64,000 nt of DNA, taken from assembly GCA_001548435.1 (NCBI GenBank), contig AP017308.1:3419030-3483029 (forward strand), read 5' to 3'. Position 1 is the first letter of the stretch. Every line of letters begins with the position of its first letter. Below are positions 35,342 to 44,756 of this stretch, in pieces. The notes under the pieces were generated by a model. The model did not search any database. It was not told where the DNA came from and was given only the letters and a program-made list of their open reading frames with translations. A program made the translations under genes and the position numbers. This DNA comes from Leptolyngbya sp. NIES-3755 (GTDB lineage: Bacteria > Cyanobacteriota > Cyanobacteriia > Leptolyngbyales > Leptolyngbyaceae).

Positions 35342-37495
35342 GTGGACGCATTTTTTTCTCTTGACCAAATTCAATCTCAGCATCAGTCGCAGGTCGGAGA
35401 ACAAGCGCTTCATCTCAGTATGTGTGCCCAGAAAGGCTTTCCAGCGCTTCCAAGTGTGGTACTGTCTGCCGCTCGATTTCGCAACTTTCTCGAAACGATT
35501 CACTGGATACAGCCACTTTTTGCAGATCTACCTTATTCGTCATTGCGATTGAATCTCGAAGATTCGCAGCAGCTTCAATCGATCGCACGTCAAATTCGCC
35601 AAACCATTCAACACGCAGAACTTCCTGAATTGTGGCTATCAGAGATTCAAACCGAACTCTCGAAGCTTCCAGAGCTTGAAGCGGCAGTGATTTTACGTCC
35701 GTCGATCGCATTTAAATCTGAACTTCCCAGTCAAGAACTCGCGGATTTGATCGAGCCACAGATTTGTAGTTTGGAAAAAAATTCGCTGGCGATCGCACTG
35801 AAACAACTGTGGGCAGATCTATTTCGTGCAAGAAACTTAGTCTATTGGCAAGGCGCGAAAATTGAACTGCACCAAATCCATTTTGCTGTCTTAATTCAGC
35901 CGATCAAAAGTGCGATCGCATCCGGTTCACTGCAAGGGATACCCCCGAATTGGGAAGTGACCGCAACTCGTGGATTATCCGTTGCGATCGCACGGGGGGA
36001 AGTGCTGCCTGAGATTTACAAAGTTTCTGAAGATCAGATTCAATTTCAACAAGCGGGACGACAAACGATCGCGTACCAAATTGAAGAGACATTAATGCGA
36101 TCGTCAATCAGCGAAACTTCTCCCGTTTTGAATGCTCAGCAGCGAGAGGAGATTCTTTCTCTGACTCAGATGCTGCAATTTCCCGCTGCTCTAGATTGGC
36201 AATTCTATGATTCACAGCTTTACATTACGACAGTGCGCTACTCAAATTTGAACCCCTCTTCTCAAACGAGTCTCGATCAAGATCAGATTGTGAAAGGACT
36301 TGCTGCCGCTCCTGGACATGCGATCGGGTCTGCTTTTGTTCTGAGTGATTTGAAACTCTCGCATGCTCCTATTCCTGCGGGTTCTGTGTTGGTCACACCA
36401 ATGATTTTGCCGGATTGGATTCCGTTACTCAAGCATGTTGCTGCGATCGTGTCTGAACAGGGAGGAATGACCAGTCACGGGGCAATTTTGGCACGAGAAA
36501 TGGGAATTCCCGCGATCGTCGGAGCAGAAGGCGCAACCCAACGAATTCAAACCGGAGATACGATCGCGGTGAATGGCAGTACTGGCTCTGTGGCGATCGC
36601 AAGTCAGATTACTAGCGCGACACCTAAAACAATTCAGATGAATACAGTTTGGAATGCTACAGCAACACAGTTGATGATCAATATCAGTCAATTGAATTCA
36701 ATCTCAGCCGCAGCCGAAAGTAGTATTGATGGAATTGGATTATTACGCTCAGAGTTAATGCTAGGAGGAATGCTAGAGGAGATTAATTCTGATCAGTTAT
36801 CGAAGCAAATTCAAACCTTTGCCGAATCGTTTGCACCTCGCCCAGTGTTTTATCGCAGTTTAGATGTGCGATCGCATGAATTCCAAGGTGCACCCGAAAC
36901 GAATCCAATGTTGGGAAATCGAGGAACGTTTAGCTATTTACAAGATCCGACTCGATTTGATTTGGAACTTGCAGCCCTACAACAAGCCTTAGATACGGGA
37001 TACTCGAATTTGCGATTGATTCTTCCATTTGTGCGAACGATCGAGGAATTCACGTTTTGTCGTCGTCGGGCAGAACAAGCAGGACTATTCAATCATGCTC
37101 AGTTTCAACTGTGGATTATGGCAGAAGTGCCTTCAGTACTATTCTTGCTGCCTGATTATGTGAAAGCAGGCGTTCAAGGAATTTGTATTGGGACGAGTGA
37201 TTTAACCCAGTTGATGTTGGGAGTCGATCGCGATCAAAGTTCGATGTCCAAAGTGTTTGATGAGAGTCACCCGGCAGTGATGAATGCGATCGAGCAATTG
37301 ATCCAATCCGCGCATCGGTTGAACATTCCTTGTTCGATTTCAACCCAGGCGGCGATCACTTCAGAATTGGTCGATCGTTGGGTGGAATGGGGAATCGATG
37401 CGATTTCGGTAAATTTATCAGCGGTGGAAATTGCACATCGTTCGATCGCACGAGCAGAACAGCGATTGTTATTAAATGGGATACGCAAGAGATAA
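35342..37495 (+). CDS. PEP-utilizing enzyme, PEP synthase-like with degenerate ATP domain
   Basis: 717 aa, GTG start. The central swivelling domain carries the phosphohistidine motif GGMTSHGAILAREMGIPA (His near residue 379). The C-terminal TIM barrel has GIGLLRSELML, LRLILPFVRTIEEF and FCIGTSDLTQ-like motifs that bind PEP/pyruvate. The N-terminal 310 residues align in position with the ATP-grasp domain of PEP synthase, but the usual RSS-AEDL-SFAG motif is not recognisable. Either the ATP site is degenerate or the enzyme has another phosphoryl donor. Carbon metabolism is the likely context. Confidence 0.8.
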   Translation: MDAFFSLDQIQSQHQSQVGEQALHLSMCAQKGFPALPSVVLSAARFRNFLETIHWIQPLFADLPYSSLRLNLEDSQQLQSIARQIRQTIQHAELPELWLSEIQTELSKLPELEAAVILRPSIAFKSELPSQELADLIEPQICSLEKNSLAIALKQLWADLFRARNLVYWQGAKIELHQIHFAVLIQPIKSAIASGSLQGIPPNWEVTATRGLSVAIARGEVLPEIYKVSEDQIQFQQAGRQTIAYQIEETLMRSSISETSPVLNAQQREEILSLTQMLQFPAALDWQFYDSQLYITTVRYSNLNPSSQTSLDQDQIVKGLAAAPGHAIGSAFVLSDLKLSHAPIPAGSVLVTPMILPDWIPLLKHVAAIVSEQGGMTSHGAILAREMGIPAIVGAEGATQRIQTGDTIAVNGSTGSVAIASQITSATPKTIQMNTVWNATATQLMINISQLNSISAAAESSIDGIGLLRSELMLGGMLEEINSDQLSKQIQTFAESFAPRPVFYRSLDVRSHEFQGAPETNPMLGNRGTFSYLQDPTRFDLELAALQQALDTGYSNLRLILPFVRTIEEFTFCRRRAEQAGLFNHAQFQLWIMAEVPSVLFLLPDYVKAGVQGICIGTSDLTQLMLGVDRDQSSMSKVFDESHPAVMNAIEQLIQSAHRLNIPCSISTQAAITSELVDRWVEWGIDAISVNLSAVEIAHRSIARAEQRLLLNGIRKR

Positions 37496-37498
37496 AGT

Positions 37499-37888
37499 CT
37501 ACGCCTCTTCTGCTTTGGCTTGACAGCGATCGCACAATCCAAAGAATTCCAGCATGTGATAGTAAATCTTGAAGCGATGCGATCGATTTAACTCTTGTTC
37601 GAGATCATGAACCGGACACTCATCGATCGCAACCGAATCCCCACACTGCAAACAGGTCAAATGGTGTCGATCTTCTTGAATCAATCCATAAAGCGACTCC
37701 CCATTCGGAAGCGTTCGAGCTTGAATCAGTCCTTCGAGCTTCAAAGCTTCTAGAGCGCGGTACACCGTTGCCAATCCCATACTTTGATTTCGACTTCGCA
37801 ACTCAACGTATAAATCCTGAGCAGAAATCGATCGATTGAGATTCTTGAGAATATTCAGAATACGGTCTTGGCTTCGGGTACGTTTCAT
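37499..37888 (-). CDS. zur: Fur family regulator, Zur-like
   Basis: A 129-aa Fur-family winged-helix repressor. The DNA-binding segment SMGLATVYRALEALKLEGLI is followed by the dimerisation domain with HHLTCLQCGDSV and FFGLCDRC, the two CxxC pairs of the structural zinc site. The sequence resembles the cyanobacterial zinc uptake regulator Zur (FurB) more than Fur or PerR, especially the stretch IYYHMLEFFGLC. It converges on the PEP-synthase-like gene, with stops only 3 bp apart. Confidence 0.82.
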   Translation of the reverse strand: MKRTRSQDRILNILKNLNRSISAQDLYVELRSRNQSMGLATVYRALEALKLEGLIQARTLPNGESLYGLIQEDRHHLTCLQCGDSVAIDECPVHDLEQELNRSHRFKIYYHMLEFFGLCDRCQAKAEEA

Positions 37889-37974
37889 AACAATAAATTG
37901 TAGAGATCAATGCTGTTTTGAATCACCGCAGTTTTAGAATAGATAGGCTTTGAACCATCAGTCGGGAGACCGTT

Positions 37975-38241
37975 GTGACTCAGAAATTTCAAGCTCAGAT
38001 CTATGTTACTCTTCGTCCTTCGGTGTTAGATCCTGCCGGGACAGCGGTTCAGTCGGGGTTGGCGCACATGGGCTACTCGAATGTGGAACAAGTCAGAATC
38101 GGAAAATATGTGGAATTGTCGCTAACTGCCGAGAGCGAAACCGCCGCACGAGAACAATTAGACGTGATTTGTGATCAGTTGTTGGCAAATCCAGTGATTG
38201 AGAATTATCGCATCGAACTTCAAGCACTGGTACAAGTTTAA
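37975..38241 (+). CDS. purS: Phosphoribosylformylglycinamidine synthase subunit PurS
   Basis: PurS is the small bridging subunit of the PurLQS complex in de novo purine synthesis. The 88-aa length is typical. The signature [22 protein letters not shown] and the terminal [11 protein letters not shown] are clear. The start is GTG at 37975 with an upstream GGGAG. purQ follows 14 bp downstream, and purL is not in the window. Confidence 0.93.
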   Translation: MTQKFQAQIYVTLRPSVLDPAGTAVQSGLAHMGYSNVEQVRIGKYVELSLTAESETAAREQLDVICDQLLANPVIENYRIELQALVQV

Positions 38242-38255
38242 TCAGGAGAAAGACG

Positions 38256-38954
38256 ATGAAATTCGGCGTGTTAGTGTTTCCAGGATCGAACTGCGATCGC
38301 GATATTGTTTGGGTGACTCAAGGGTTACTGAATCAGCCGACCCGCATGATTTGGCACGAAGAGAGCGATTTGTCTGATATTGATGTCGTGGTCGTTCCAG
38401 GTGGTTTTAGTTATGGTGACTATCTTCGCTGTGGTGCGATCGCAAGATTTTCTCCAGTCATGCGATCGACGATCGAACATGCGAACGCTGGCAAATTAGT
38501 GATCGGAATCTGCAACGGATTTCAAGTCTTAACCGAAGCTGGATTGTTACCCGGTGCTTTGGTGCGAAATCGAGATTTGCATTTTATCTGCGATCGCGTT
38601 CCTTTAAGAGTTGAGCGCGATGATTTGATTTGGACTCGGAACTATGAAAAAGGACAAGTGATCAATATTCCGATCGCACATGGAGAAGGAAGCTATTACG
38701 CCGATCCGGATACCTTGAAGTCGATCGAAGATCACAATCAAGTTCTGTTCCGCTACTGTGATCCGAATGGCAATCTGACGGATGAAAGTAATCCGAATGG
38801 TTCGCTGAATCATATTGCAGGAATTTGTAATCGTCAGGGCAATGTGTTGGGAATGATGCCGCACCCGGAACGAGCTAGCGATCGCGCTTTAGGCTGCACG
38901 GATGGATTAGCTTTGTTTGAGAGCATTTTGCAAGCAGTTCCAGCCTTGGTTTAG
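38256..38954 (+). CDS. purQ: Phosphoribosylformylglycinamidine synthase subunit PurQ
   Basis: PurQ is the glutaminase subunit that supplies ammonia to PurL. This 232-aa class I glutamine amidotransferase shows the nucleophile elbow GICNGFQVL (Cys), the oxyanion region [12 protein letters not shown] and the catalytic His-Glu in MMPHPERAS. An AGGAG ribosome site precedes the ATG. It is co-transcribed with purS. Confidence 0.95.
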   Translation: MKFGVLVFPGSNCDRDIVWVTQGLLNQPTRMIWHEESDLSDIDVVVVPGGFSYGDYLRCGAIARFSPVMRSTIEHANAGKLVIGICNGFQVLTEAGLLPGALVRNRDLHFICDRVPLRVERDDLIWTRNYEKGQVINIPIAHGEGSYYADPDTLKSIEDHNQVLFRYCDPNGNLTDESNPNGSLNHIAGICNRQGNVLGMMPHPERASDRALGCTDGLALFESILQAVPALV

Positions 38955-39033
38955 AACTCTAACCTTTTAAAGACGCGATCGTAAATTCACCTTCCTAGCA
39001 TGACAGTACGTATGTGAAAGAAGGAATTTAACA

Positions 39034-39825
39034 ATGACTGATCGTCCTCTTGCAGTAGTAACCGGAGCCTCAAACGGAATTGGCTATGAACTGGCAAAAC
39101 AATTCGCTGAAAATGGCTTTGATCTTTTGGTCACAGCCACCGATTCCAAAATTGATGAAGTCGCTCCTGCGTTTGAGTTCTTTGGTGCGAAAGTTCAAAC
39201 GGTTCAAGCAGATTTAGCAGAATACGAAGGCGTTGAGGAGTTGATTCAGGCGATTCGGGCAACCAAAAAACCTGTCGAAGCGATCGCGATTAATGCGGGA
39301 ATCGGTGAAGGTGGAAGATTCACTCAAACCGACTTGCAAAAAGAACTGAAGATGATTGATCTCAATATCTCTTCTTCGGTGCATCTGGCGAAGTACGTGA
39401 CACAAATGATGGAGCAGCGACGCAAAGGTCGGATTCTGTTTACGTCCTCGATCGCGGCATTGATGCCAGGACCGTTTGAAGCGGTTTATGCAGCAACGAA
39501 AACATTTCTACGATCGTTCTCTCAAGCCCTGCGCGAAGAAATGAAAGATGTGGGTGTGACTGTGACTGCATTGCTGCCGGGTCCGACTGATACGAACTTT
39601 TTCCATGCGGCTGAGATGGATGACACGAGAGCGGCTGTAAGCAAAAAAGATGATCCAGCCCAAGTCGCGAAACAAGGTTTTGAGGCATTGATGTCGGGTA
39701 AAGATGAAGTGGTTGCTGGATCAGTGATGAATAAGGTTCAGGCTGCCGTCATTCAAGCGATGCCCGAACCGATTAAAGCAGCAGCACACCGCCAATTGAG
39801 CGAACCAGGATCAGGGGATAACTAA
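39034..39825 (+). CDS. Short-chain dehydrogenase/reductase
   Basis: A 263-aa SDR. The cofactor motif is TGASNGIGYELA (classical TGxxxGIG), followed by NAG (INAGIGEG), the catalytic Ser in FTSSIAAL and the YxxxK in VYAATKTF. The C-terminal part (VMNKVQAAVIQAMPEPIKAAAHRQL) is like that of putative short-chain reductases of lipid metabolism. The substrate is unknown. A terminator follows. Confidence 0.88.
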   Translation: MTDRPLAVVTGASNGIGYELAKQFAENGFDLLVTATDSKIDEVAPAFEFFGAKVQTVQADLAEYEGVEELIQAIRATKKPVEAIAINAGIGEGGRFTQTDLQKELKMIDLNISSSVHLAKYVTQMMEQRRKGRILFTSSIAALMPGPFEAVYAATKTFLRSFSQALREEMKDVGVTVTALLPGPTDTNFFHAAEMDDTRAAVSKKDDPAQVAKQGFEALMSGKDEVVAGSVMNKVQAAVIQAMPEPIKAAAHRQLSEPGSGDN

Positions 39826-39830
39826 GAGCA

Positions 39831-39862
39831 AAACCCAGAGTCGTTTGATTGGCTCTGGGTTT
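39831..39862. terminator. Intrinsic terminator after the SDR gene
   Basis: A perfect 10-bp inverted repeat (AAACCCAGAG at 39831-39840 and CTCTGGGTTT at 39853-39862) starts 6 bp after the SDR stop. The adjacent gene remnant is on the opposite strand, so it may stop transcription from both sides. Confidence 0.75.
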
Positions 39863-39912
39863 AGAAGTTAATATTAGGCGGCATAGCAAAACTGTTATCG
39901 AGTCCGATGCTT

Positions 39913-40269
39913 TCAGCGCACTCTGAGATCGAGTTGTTTGATCACGCCGCCAAATGCAAAGTTTTGAACCCTGTCGGACTTGAGAAAATCATGTGGAAAA
40001 CCAAGCTCGATCGAGCTAATGTCATCGAGTCGTTTAAGCTGTTCTGGAGTGAGATCGAACTCTAGAGAAGCAATGTTTTCCTGAATCTGCTGAAGTTTGC
40101 GCGATCCAATGATCGGAATGATTCCATCCGATTGATGCCGAATCCAATTGAGTGCCACTTGAGCGGGAAGTTTCCCAACTTCTTCAGCGATATCAATTAC
40201 AGTCTGAGCGATCGCTAAATTTTCTCCTCCGATCACAGCTTTCACTTGATCTTCGATCCAACCATTCAT
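39913..40269 (-). pseudogene. Aldo/keto reductase C-terminal remnant
   Basis: A 118-aa frame that resembles only the C-terminal third of an aldo/keto reductase: VALNWIRHQSDGIIPIIGSR and LEFDLTPEQLKRLDDIS are the terminal strand and helix signatures of that family. The catalytic Asp-Tyr-Lys-His barrel portion (normally about 200 residues upstream) is absent, and nothing in the 350 bp beyond resembles it. It is therefore a decayed, 5'-truncated gene. The residual frame has no stops, so the decay may be recent. Confidence 0.75.
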
Positions 40270-40623
40270 AAATCTATTGCTGTCTACGTTACCCAGATAA
40301 TAAAACAGGCATTAATCTAACAATTTACAAAGAAATCTCCGGTCCATTCTAAGAGAATAATTTAAGCATTTCTCCCCAGCAATTCTTTCGATAATTTGTA
40401 GCCTTGCTTAACACATTGAGATAAATCCTTGATTTGTGTTAATTCGCTTTGTCCATTGGATCTTGATGCCCTGATCCGCGATCGAATCACACTAAGCTTT
40501 ACACTCTTCCCAAACAATTTCTAAAGAAAACGCGGAGAGTTGCGAACAGGTTTGTAGTCTGGTCTACAGTAAGTCGTCACACGTGCATCAAATCCATCAA
40601 AATTTTGGAGCTAATCAACCGTT
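40270..40623. other. 354-bp intergenic region upstream of the metallopeptidase
   Basis: A non-coding gap between the aldo/keto reductase remnant and the divergent M4 peptidase gene. It probably holds the promoter of the peptidase operon near 40540-40610. I see no repeats, RNA gene or remnant of the missing reductase N-terminus. Confidence 0.5.
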
Positions 40624-41679
40624 ATGAAAAACCGTCGTCGCAACCGCTGTCAGTTTCCCTGTGCGATTTGCCATATTGTGCCGCCCCATGTGACTGATCG
40701 TATTATCGTCAATGGCAATGAAACTCAGCGGGAATGGGCTTTACAGAATTTACGCGCCTCTGAACAGTTCCGAGGACGACGGGAAGCTGTGGGAGCCGTT
40801 CGGTTCATGGCAGCCGCAAACGAGAAACGTCGCACTGTCTATACCGCTGGAAATGGCACAGAGCTACCCGGAAAAATTGTGAGAGGAGAAGGCGCATCAG
40901 AAGCGACAGATATCGCGGTGAATGAAGCTTACGAAGGATCAGGAGCCACTTACGATTTTTTCAAAGATATCTATCAGCGAGACTCGATCGATGGTTTCGG
41001 AATGCGGCTCGATTCCACCGTTCACTATGGACAACGCTACAATAACGCCTTCTGGAACGGGAGCCAGATGGTGTATGGCGATGGGGATGGCGAACTCTTC
41101 AATCGATTCACCGTTTCGATCGATGTCATCGGTCACGAACTGACGCATGGTGTGACCCAAAACGAAGCCGCTTTAATCTACCGAGGACAATCCGGAGCGC
41201 TGAATGAATCGTTTTCTGATGTATTTGGCAGTTTAATCAAGCAAAAAGTTCTGAATCAAACCGCTGATCAAGCCGATTGGCTCATTGGTGAAGGGTTGCT
41301 GACCGCTAAAGTGAATGGAACCGCACTACGATCGATGAAGGCTCCCGGAACTGCCTACGATGATAAAGTTCTTGGCAAAGATCCTCAACCTGCGGAGATG
41401 AAAAGCCTTTACACCGGAAACGCAGACAACGGCGGTGTTCACATTAATTCTGGAATTCCGAATCGTGCCTTCTATCTCACAGCAACCGCGATCGGGGGAT
41501 ACGCCTGGGAAAAAGCTGGAAAAATTTGGTATCTTGCACTTACGGAACGTTTGCGCCCTTCCTCGAATTTCCGCACCGCTGCACGAGTCACATCCCTAAT
41601 TGCAGCAGAACTTTACGGCGCAAACAGCAACGAACAAAAAGCAGTTCAAAATGCTTGGAAAACAGTTGGTGTCATGTAA
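40624..41679 (+). CDS. M4 family metallopeptidase, protealysin-like
   Basis: A 351-aa thermolysin-family zinc protease. The zinc motif HELTH (residues 171-175) and the downstream ligand Glu in LNESFSDVFGSL are intact. The catalytic His region is GGVHINSGIPNRAFYL. The N-terminal prosequence is short (about 50 residues, FPCAICHIVPPHV) and there is no signal peptide, the protealysin subtype rather than secreted thermolysin. An emfourin-type inhibitor is encoded 20 bp downstream. Confidence 0.88.
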   Translation: MKNRRRNRCQFPCAICHIVPPHVTDRIIVNGNETQREWALQNLRASEQFRGRREAVGAVRFMAAANEKRRTVYTAGNGTELPGKIVRGEGASEATDIAVNEAYEGSGATYDFFKDIYQRDSIDGFGMRLDSTVHYGQRYNNAFWNGSQMVYGDGDGELFNRFTVSIDVIGHELTHGVTQNEAALIYRGQSGALNESFSDVFGSLIKQKVLNQTADQADWLIGEGLLTAKVNGTALRSMKAPGTAYDDKVLGKDPQPAEMKSLYTGNADNGGVHINSGIPNRAFYLTATAIGGYAWEKAGKIWYLALTERLRPSSNFRTAARVTSLIAAELYGANSNEQKAVQNAWKTVGVM

Positions 41680-41699
41680 TTCAGCAGAGGGAGAGAGCA

Positions 41700-41990
41700 A
41701 TGCGCGTCACGCTTGAACAAAGTGGAGGATTCGCGGGGCTGATGATCACGAAAACGATCGAGACTCAAGATCTCTCTCCATCCGAAGCGCAACAGCTTGA
41801 GGATTTGGTGAACGGATCAAATTTCTTCCAGTTGAATTCGATCGTTGAATCCTCTCCCCAGCCCGATCGCTTCGGGTACACGCTCACAATCGAACGGGAT
41901 GGTCGATCGCATTCAATCGATCTGAGCGAAACCAATATGCCAGAGAAAGTTAAATCGATCGTAGACTGGGTACAAACGCGATCGCGTTAA
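41700..41990 (+). CDS. Emfourin-like protealysin inhibitor
   Basis: A 96-aa protein beginning MRVTLEQSGGFAGL, matching the emfourin family of small protealysin inhibitors, which are characteristically encoded next to the protease. The sequence is a short beta-alpha-beta fold (RVTLEQSGG, LEDLVNGSNFF, YTLTIERDGRSHSIDLSE). The start is the ATG at 41700 after GGGAGAGAG. A longer frame overlapping the peptidase gene is not supported. It presumably keeps the cytoplasmic peptidase in check. Confidence 0.78.
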   Translation: MRVTLEQSGGFAGLMITKTIETQDLSPSEAQQLEDLVNGSNFFQLNSIVESSPQPDRFGYTLTIERDGRSHSIDLSETNMPEKVKSIVDWVQTRSR

Positions 41991-42000
41991 GACACAAAAA

Positions 42001-42038
42001 AAGGGGGAACAGCACGATCGCACCGTTCCCCCTTTTCC
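42001..42038. terminator. Bidirectional terminator
   Basis: A 10-bp perfect inverted repeat (AAGGGGGAAC at 42001-42010, GTTCCCCCTT at 42025-42034) is flanked by A- and T-rich runs on both sides. It lies between the rightward emfourin gene and the leftward ilvB gene, and can serve both. Confidence 0.8.
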
Positions 42039-42050
42039 ATTCAAATCACT

Positions 42051-43889
42051 CTAGATTTTCGTGCCACAACTCGGACAGAACTGATTCGTCGGAACATTCT
42101 CGGTTCCACAATTCTGGCATTCGATCGTTGCCGCCGCCCGCTCCAACAATTTCCGCTCAGGCAAACCGATCATTTGAGCATTGCTCTTACCGGATGGAAC
42201 CATCGGATAACAGTTCTCGTTCTTCTTGACGCGAACATCCATCAAAACCGGACCCGGATGCGCGATCATTTCCGCGATCGCACTCTTCAGTTCCTCACGG
42301 GTCTCGACTACCATTCCTTTAATGCCAAACGCCTCTGCTAATTTGACAAAATCTGGTGTTCCGACCTGCATATTCGAGTTGGAATAGCGCTCATCATAGA
42401 ATGCTTCTTGCCACTGACGAACCATGCCCTGCCAACCGTTGTTAACAATCACGGTTTTGACATTAATTCCATACTGTGACAATGTTCCAAGCTCTTGAAT
42501 GTTCATCTGAATACTGGAATCGCCACTAATACAGATCACTTCTTCGTCTGGAACTGCGACTTTTGCGCCCATTGCAGCGGGCATTCCAAATCCCATCGTT
42601 CCAAGTCCAGCACTCGAAATCCAGCGACGCGGACCATTCTTGAGAAACTGCGCTGCCCACATTTGATGCTGTCCCACGTCGGTTGTATAGAAAGCATTCG
42701 GAGCTTGCCGTCCAACTTCTGCGATCACTTCTTGCGGCGACAGCACACCCGGATATTCAGGTGCAACTAGCGGATAATCTTCACGCCAACGATCGATTCT
42801 CGCAAGCCAAGCGGCAGTCTGTTCTGGATTCGCGGGATCGCTTTCTTCAGTACTACGCTCTAACAAATCGCCCAGAACTTGCTTCACATCTCCCACGATC
42901 GGCACATCGGGTAAGCGAACTTTTCCAACTTCTGCGGGATCGATGTCGATGTGAATCACTTTTGCACGAGACGCAAATTCATCCAGCTTTCCGGTTACTC
43001 GATCGTCAAACCGCGCTCCCACTGCAATCAACAAATCACATTCGGTCACAGCAAAGTTCGCATAAGCCGTTCCGTGCATTCCAAGCATTCCAACCGAAAG
43101 CGGATGATGCTCATCAAATGCGCCAATTCCCATCAGCGTCGTAGTGACAGGCAGTTTAAACCGCTCAGCGAGTTCTTTCACTTCTGAATGTGCGCCTGCT
43201 GCGATCGCGCCCCCACCGACATAGAGTAAGGGACGCTGTGCCTGACGAATCAGCTTTAATGCTTGTCCAATCTGACGCGGATTCCCTTTCACGGTCGGAC
43301 GATAGCCCGTTAACCGCACTGAACCTGGATCAACTGGAACATAATCGAATTGTTCAACTCCGACATCTTTCGGCACGTCGATTAGAACAGGTCCCGGTCG
43401 TCCAGTACTCGCAATGTAGAACGCTTCAGCAACGATTCGCGCCATGTCTCTGGGATCGCGAACCACGTATGAATGTTTCACGATCGGTAACGTGATCCCG
43501 TAAATATCGGTTTCCTGGAACGCATCACTCCCGATCGCAGGACGTGGAACTTGCCCCGTCACAATCACCATCGGGATCGAATCCATGTGTGCCGTCGCAA
43601 TTCCTGTCACCAAATTCGTCGCACCCGGTCCCGAAGTTGCAAAACAAACTCCCACCTGTCCAGTTGCACGAGCATACCCATCGGCAGCGTGAGCGGCTCC
43701 CTGTTCATGGCGCACGAGAATGTGCTTCAGAATTCCAGCCTGTTCAGCCCGATAGAGTTCATCATAAATCGGCAGAATTGCGCCGCCGGGATAGCCGAAA
43801 ATATGTTGGACACCGTGACGACTGAGGCTATCGATTAAAGCAAAAGCACCCGTCACTTTTTGGACTGCCGATCGTTGCTGCAACTGCAC
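42051..43889 (-). CDS. ilvB: Acetolactate synthase large subunit with C-terminal zinc ribbon
   Basis: IlvB/AHAS catalyses the thiamine-diphosphate-dependent first common step of valine, leucine and isoleucine synthesis. The catalytic Glu is in [10 protein letters not shown], and the ThDP motif begins [11 protein letters not shown] chose the GTG at 43889 ([20 protein letters not shown]) because homologs begin there and an AGAGGG site lies just upstream. The 57-codon upstream extension is rejected. Unusually, the C-terminus carries a zinc-ribbon motif (CQNCGTEN...CPSCGTKI). The regulatory subunit ilvN is not in the window. Confidence 0.92.
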   Translation of the reverse strand: MQLQQRSAVQKVTGAFALIDSLSRHGVQHIFGYPGGAILPIYDELYRAEQAGILKHILVRHEQGAAHAADGYARATGQVGVCFATSGPGATNLVTGIATAHMDSIPMVIVTGQVPRPAIGSDAFQETDIYGITLPIVKHSYVVRDPRDMARIVAEAFYIASTGRPGPVLIDVPKDVGVEQFDYVPVDPGSVRLTGYRPTVKGNPRQIGQALKLIRQAQRPLLYVGGGAIAAGAHSEVKELAERFKLPVTTTLMGIGAFDEHHPLSVGMLGMHGTAYANFAVTECDLLIAVGARFDDRVTGKLDEFASRAKVIHIDIDPAEVGKVRLPDVPIVGDVKQVLGDLLERSTEESDPANPEQTAAWLARIDRWREDYPLVAPEYPGVLSPQEVIAEVGRQAPNAFYTTDVGQHQMWAAQFLKNGPRRWISSAGLGTMGFGMPAAMGAKVAVPDEEVICISGDSSIQMNIQELGTLSQYGINVKTVIVNNGWQGMVRQWQEAFYDERYSNSNMQVGTPDFVKLAEAFGIKGMVVETREELKSAIAEMIAHPGPVLMDVRVKKNENCYPMVPSGKSNAQMIGLPERKLLERAAATIECQNCGTENVPTNQFCPSCGTKI

Positions 43890-44156
43890 AGGAATACCCT
43901 CTTCAAGTATGCTCGATTGGATAAATTGGAAGATTTTTGTATCGTAGGATGCAAGTAATAGAAATATAGTGTAAGGCTGATCCCTACTTGTGTCGAGAGA
44001 CTGTCTTACGGATTTTTTCAAGATGCCCACGATACCAAGCATCTCGAATGAACCGCGCAAATTTTTGTGTCACAGAATCTTGATATAGCGTCAAGTCTGG
44101 CTATCTTCATCCTAATCAATCGATCCGTTTTTGAACTTTGTCGATCGACGAATTCT

Positions 44157-44654
44157 TCACTCCAGAAGAACCAACTCAGAAATAAAATCAGCCGCAGTCA
44201 TCTCCCAATTTGAGGATTCGATCACACCTCGAACCGCGTCTGGAGAATGCCACAGTGTCAGATGGTCAACGGCGGGATCTGCATAAAAGTGAGTTGCATT
44301 TCCACCCAACATTAGAGAACTCCAATGTGTAAAGCGATCGTGGCTGATTCGATGAATGGGAAAGTCGCCAAATAACGGAACTCCCCAACCATCGATCGCA
44401 ATCAACCGAACGATCCGAATCCCCTGACGATGCCAAATTCTTGCCGCTGCGATCGCGCCTACCACCCCCGCACTAAACGCAAGAATTAAAACAGAATTGC
44501 TCGGCTGAAAGAACTCTAGAATATGTTGAGACGAATAAACAGGCTGTCGATCGGATGGAAAAATTGCACATCTTTCCAGTGGCAGATGCACTTTAGAAAC
44601 AAACGCTTCTGTGTATTCAGCAGGGTGCATCCCCGGACAAATTAGAATCTGCAT
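44157..44654 (-). CDS. Alpha/beta-hydrolase-like hypothetical protein
   Basis: A 165-aa protein, short for an alpha/beta hydrolase, with the fold's hallmarks: strand VLILAFSAGVVGA containing a nucleophile-elbow-like FSAGVVG, a second strand RLIAIDGWG, and a C-terminal His (VDHLTLW) that could complete a triad. There is no signal peptide. I do not recognise a specific family. It is probably cyanobacterial, and the function is unknown. Confidence 0.65.
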   Translation of the reverse strand: MQILICPGMHPAEYTEAFVSKVHLPLERCAIFPSDRQPVYSSQHILEFFQPSNSVLILAFSAGVVGAIAAARIWHRQGIRIVRLIAIDGWGVPLFGDFPIHRISHDRFTHWSSLMLGGNATHFYADPAVDHLTLWHSPDAVRGVIESSNWEMTAADFISELVLLE

Positions 44655-44756
44655 GGCTTAAGTAACGATATTTCACTCATCGATCCGCTCCCCCGGTAGG
44701 GGATGTTAGCCTGAAACAAGAACAAAATCGATACAGTTCAAAAAGGGGTTTTACAC

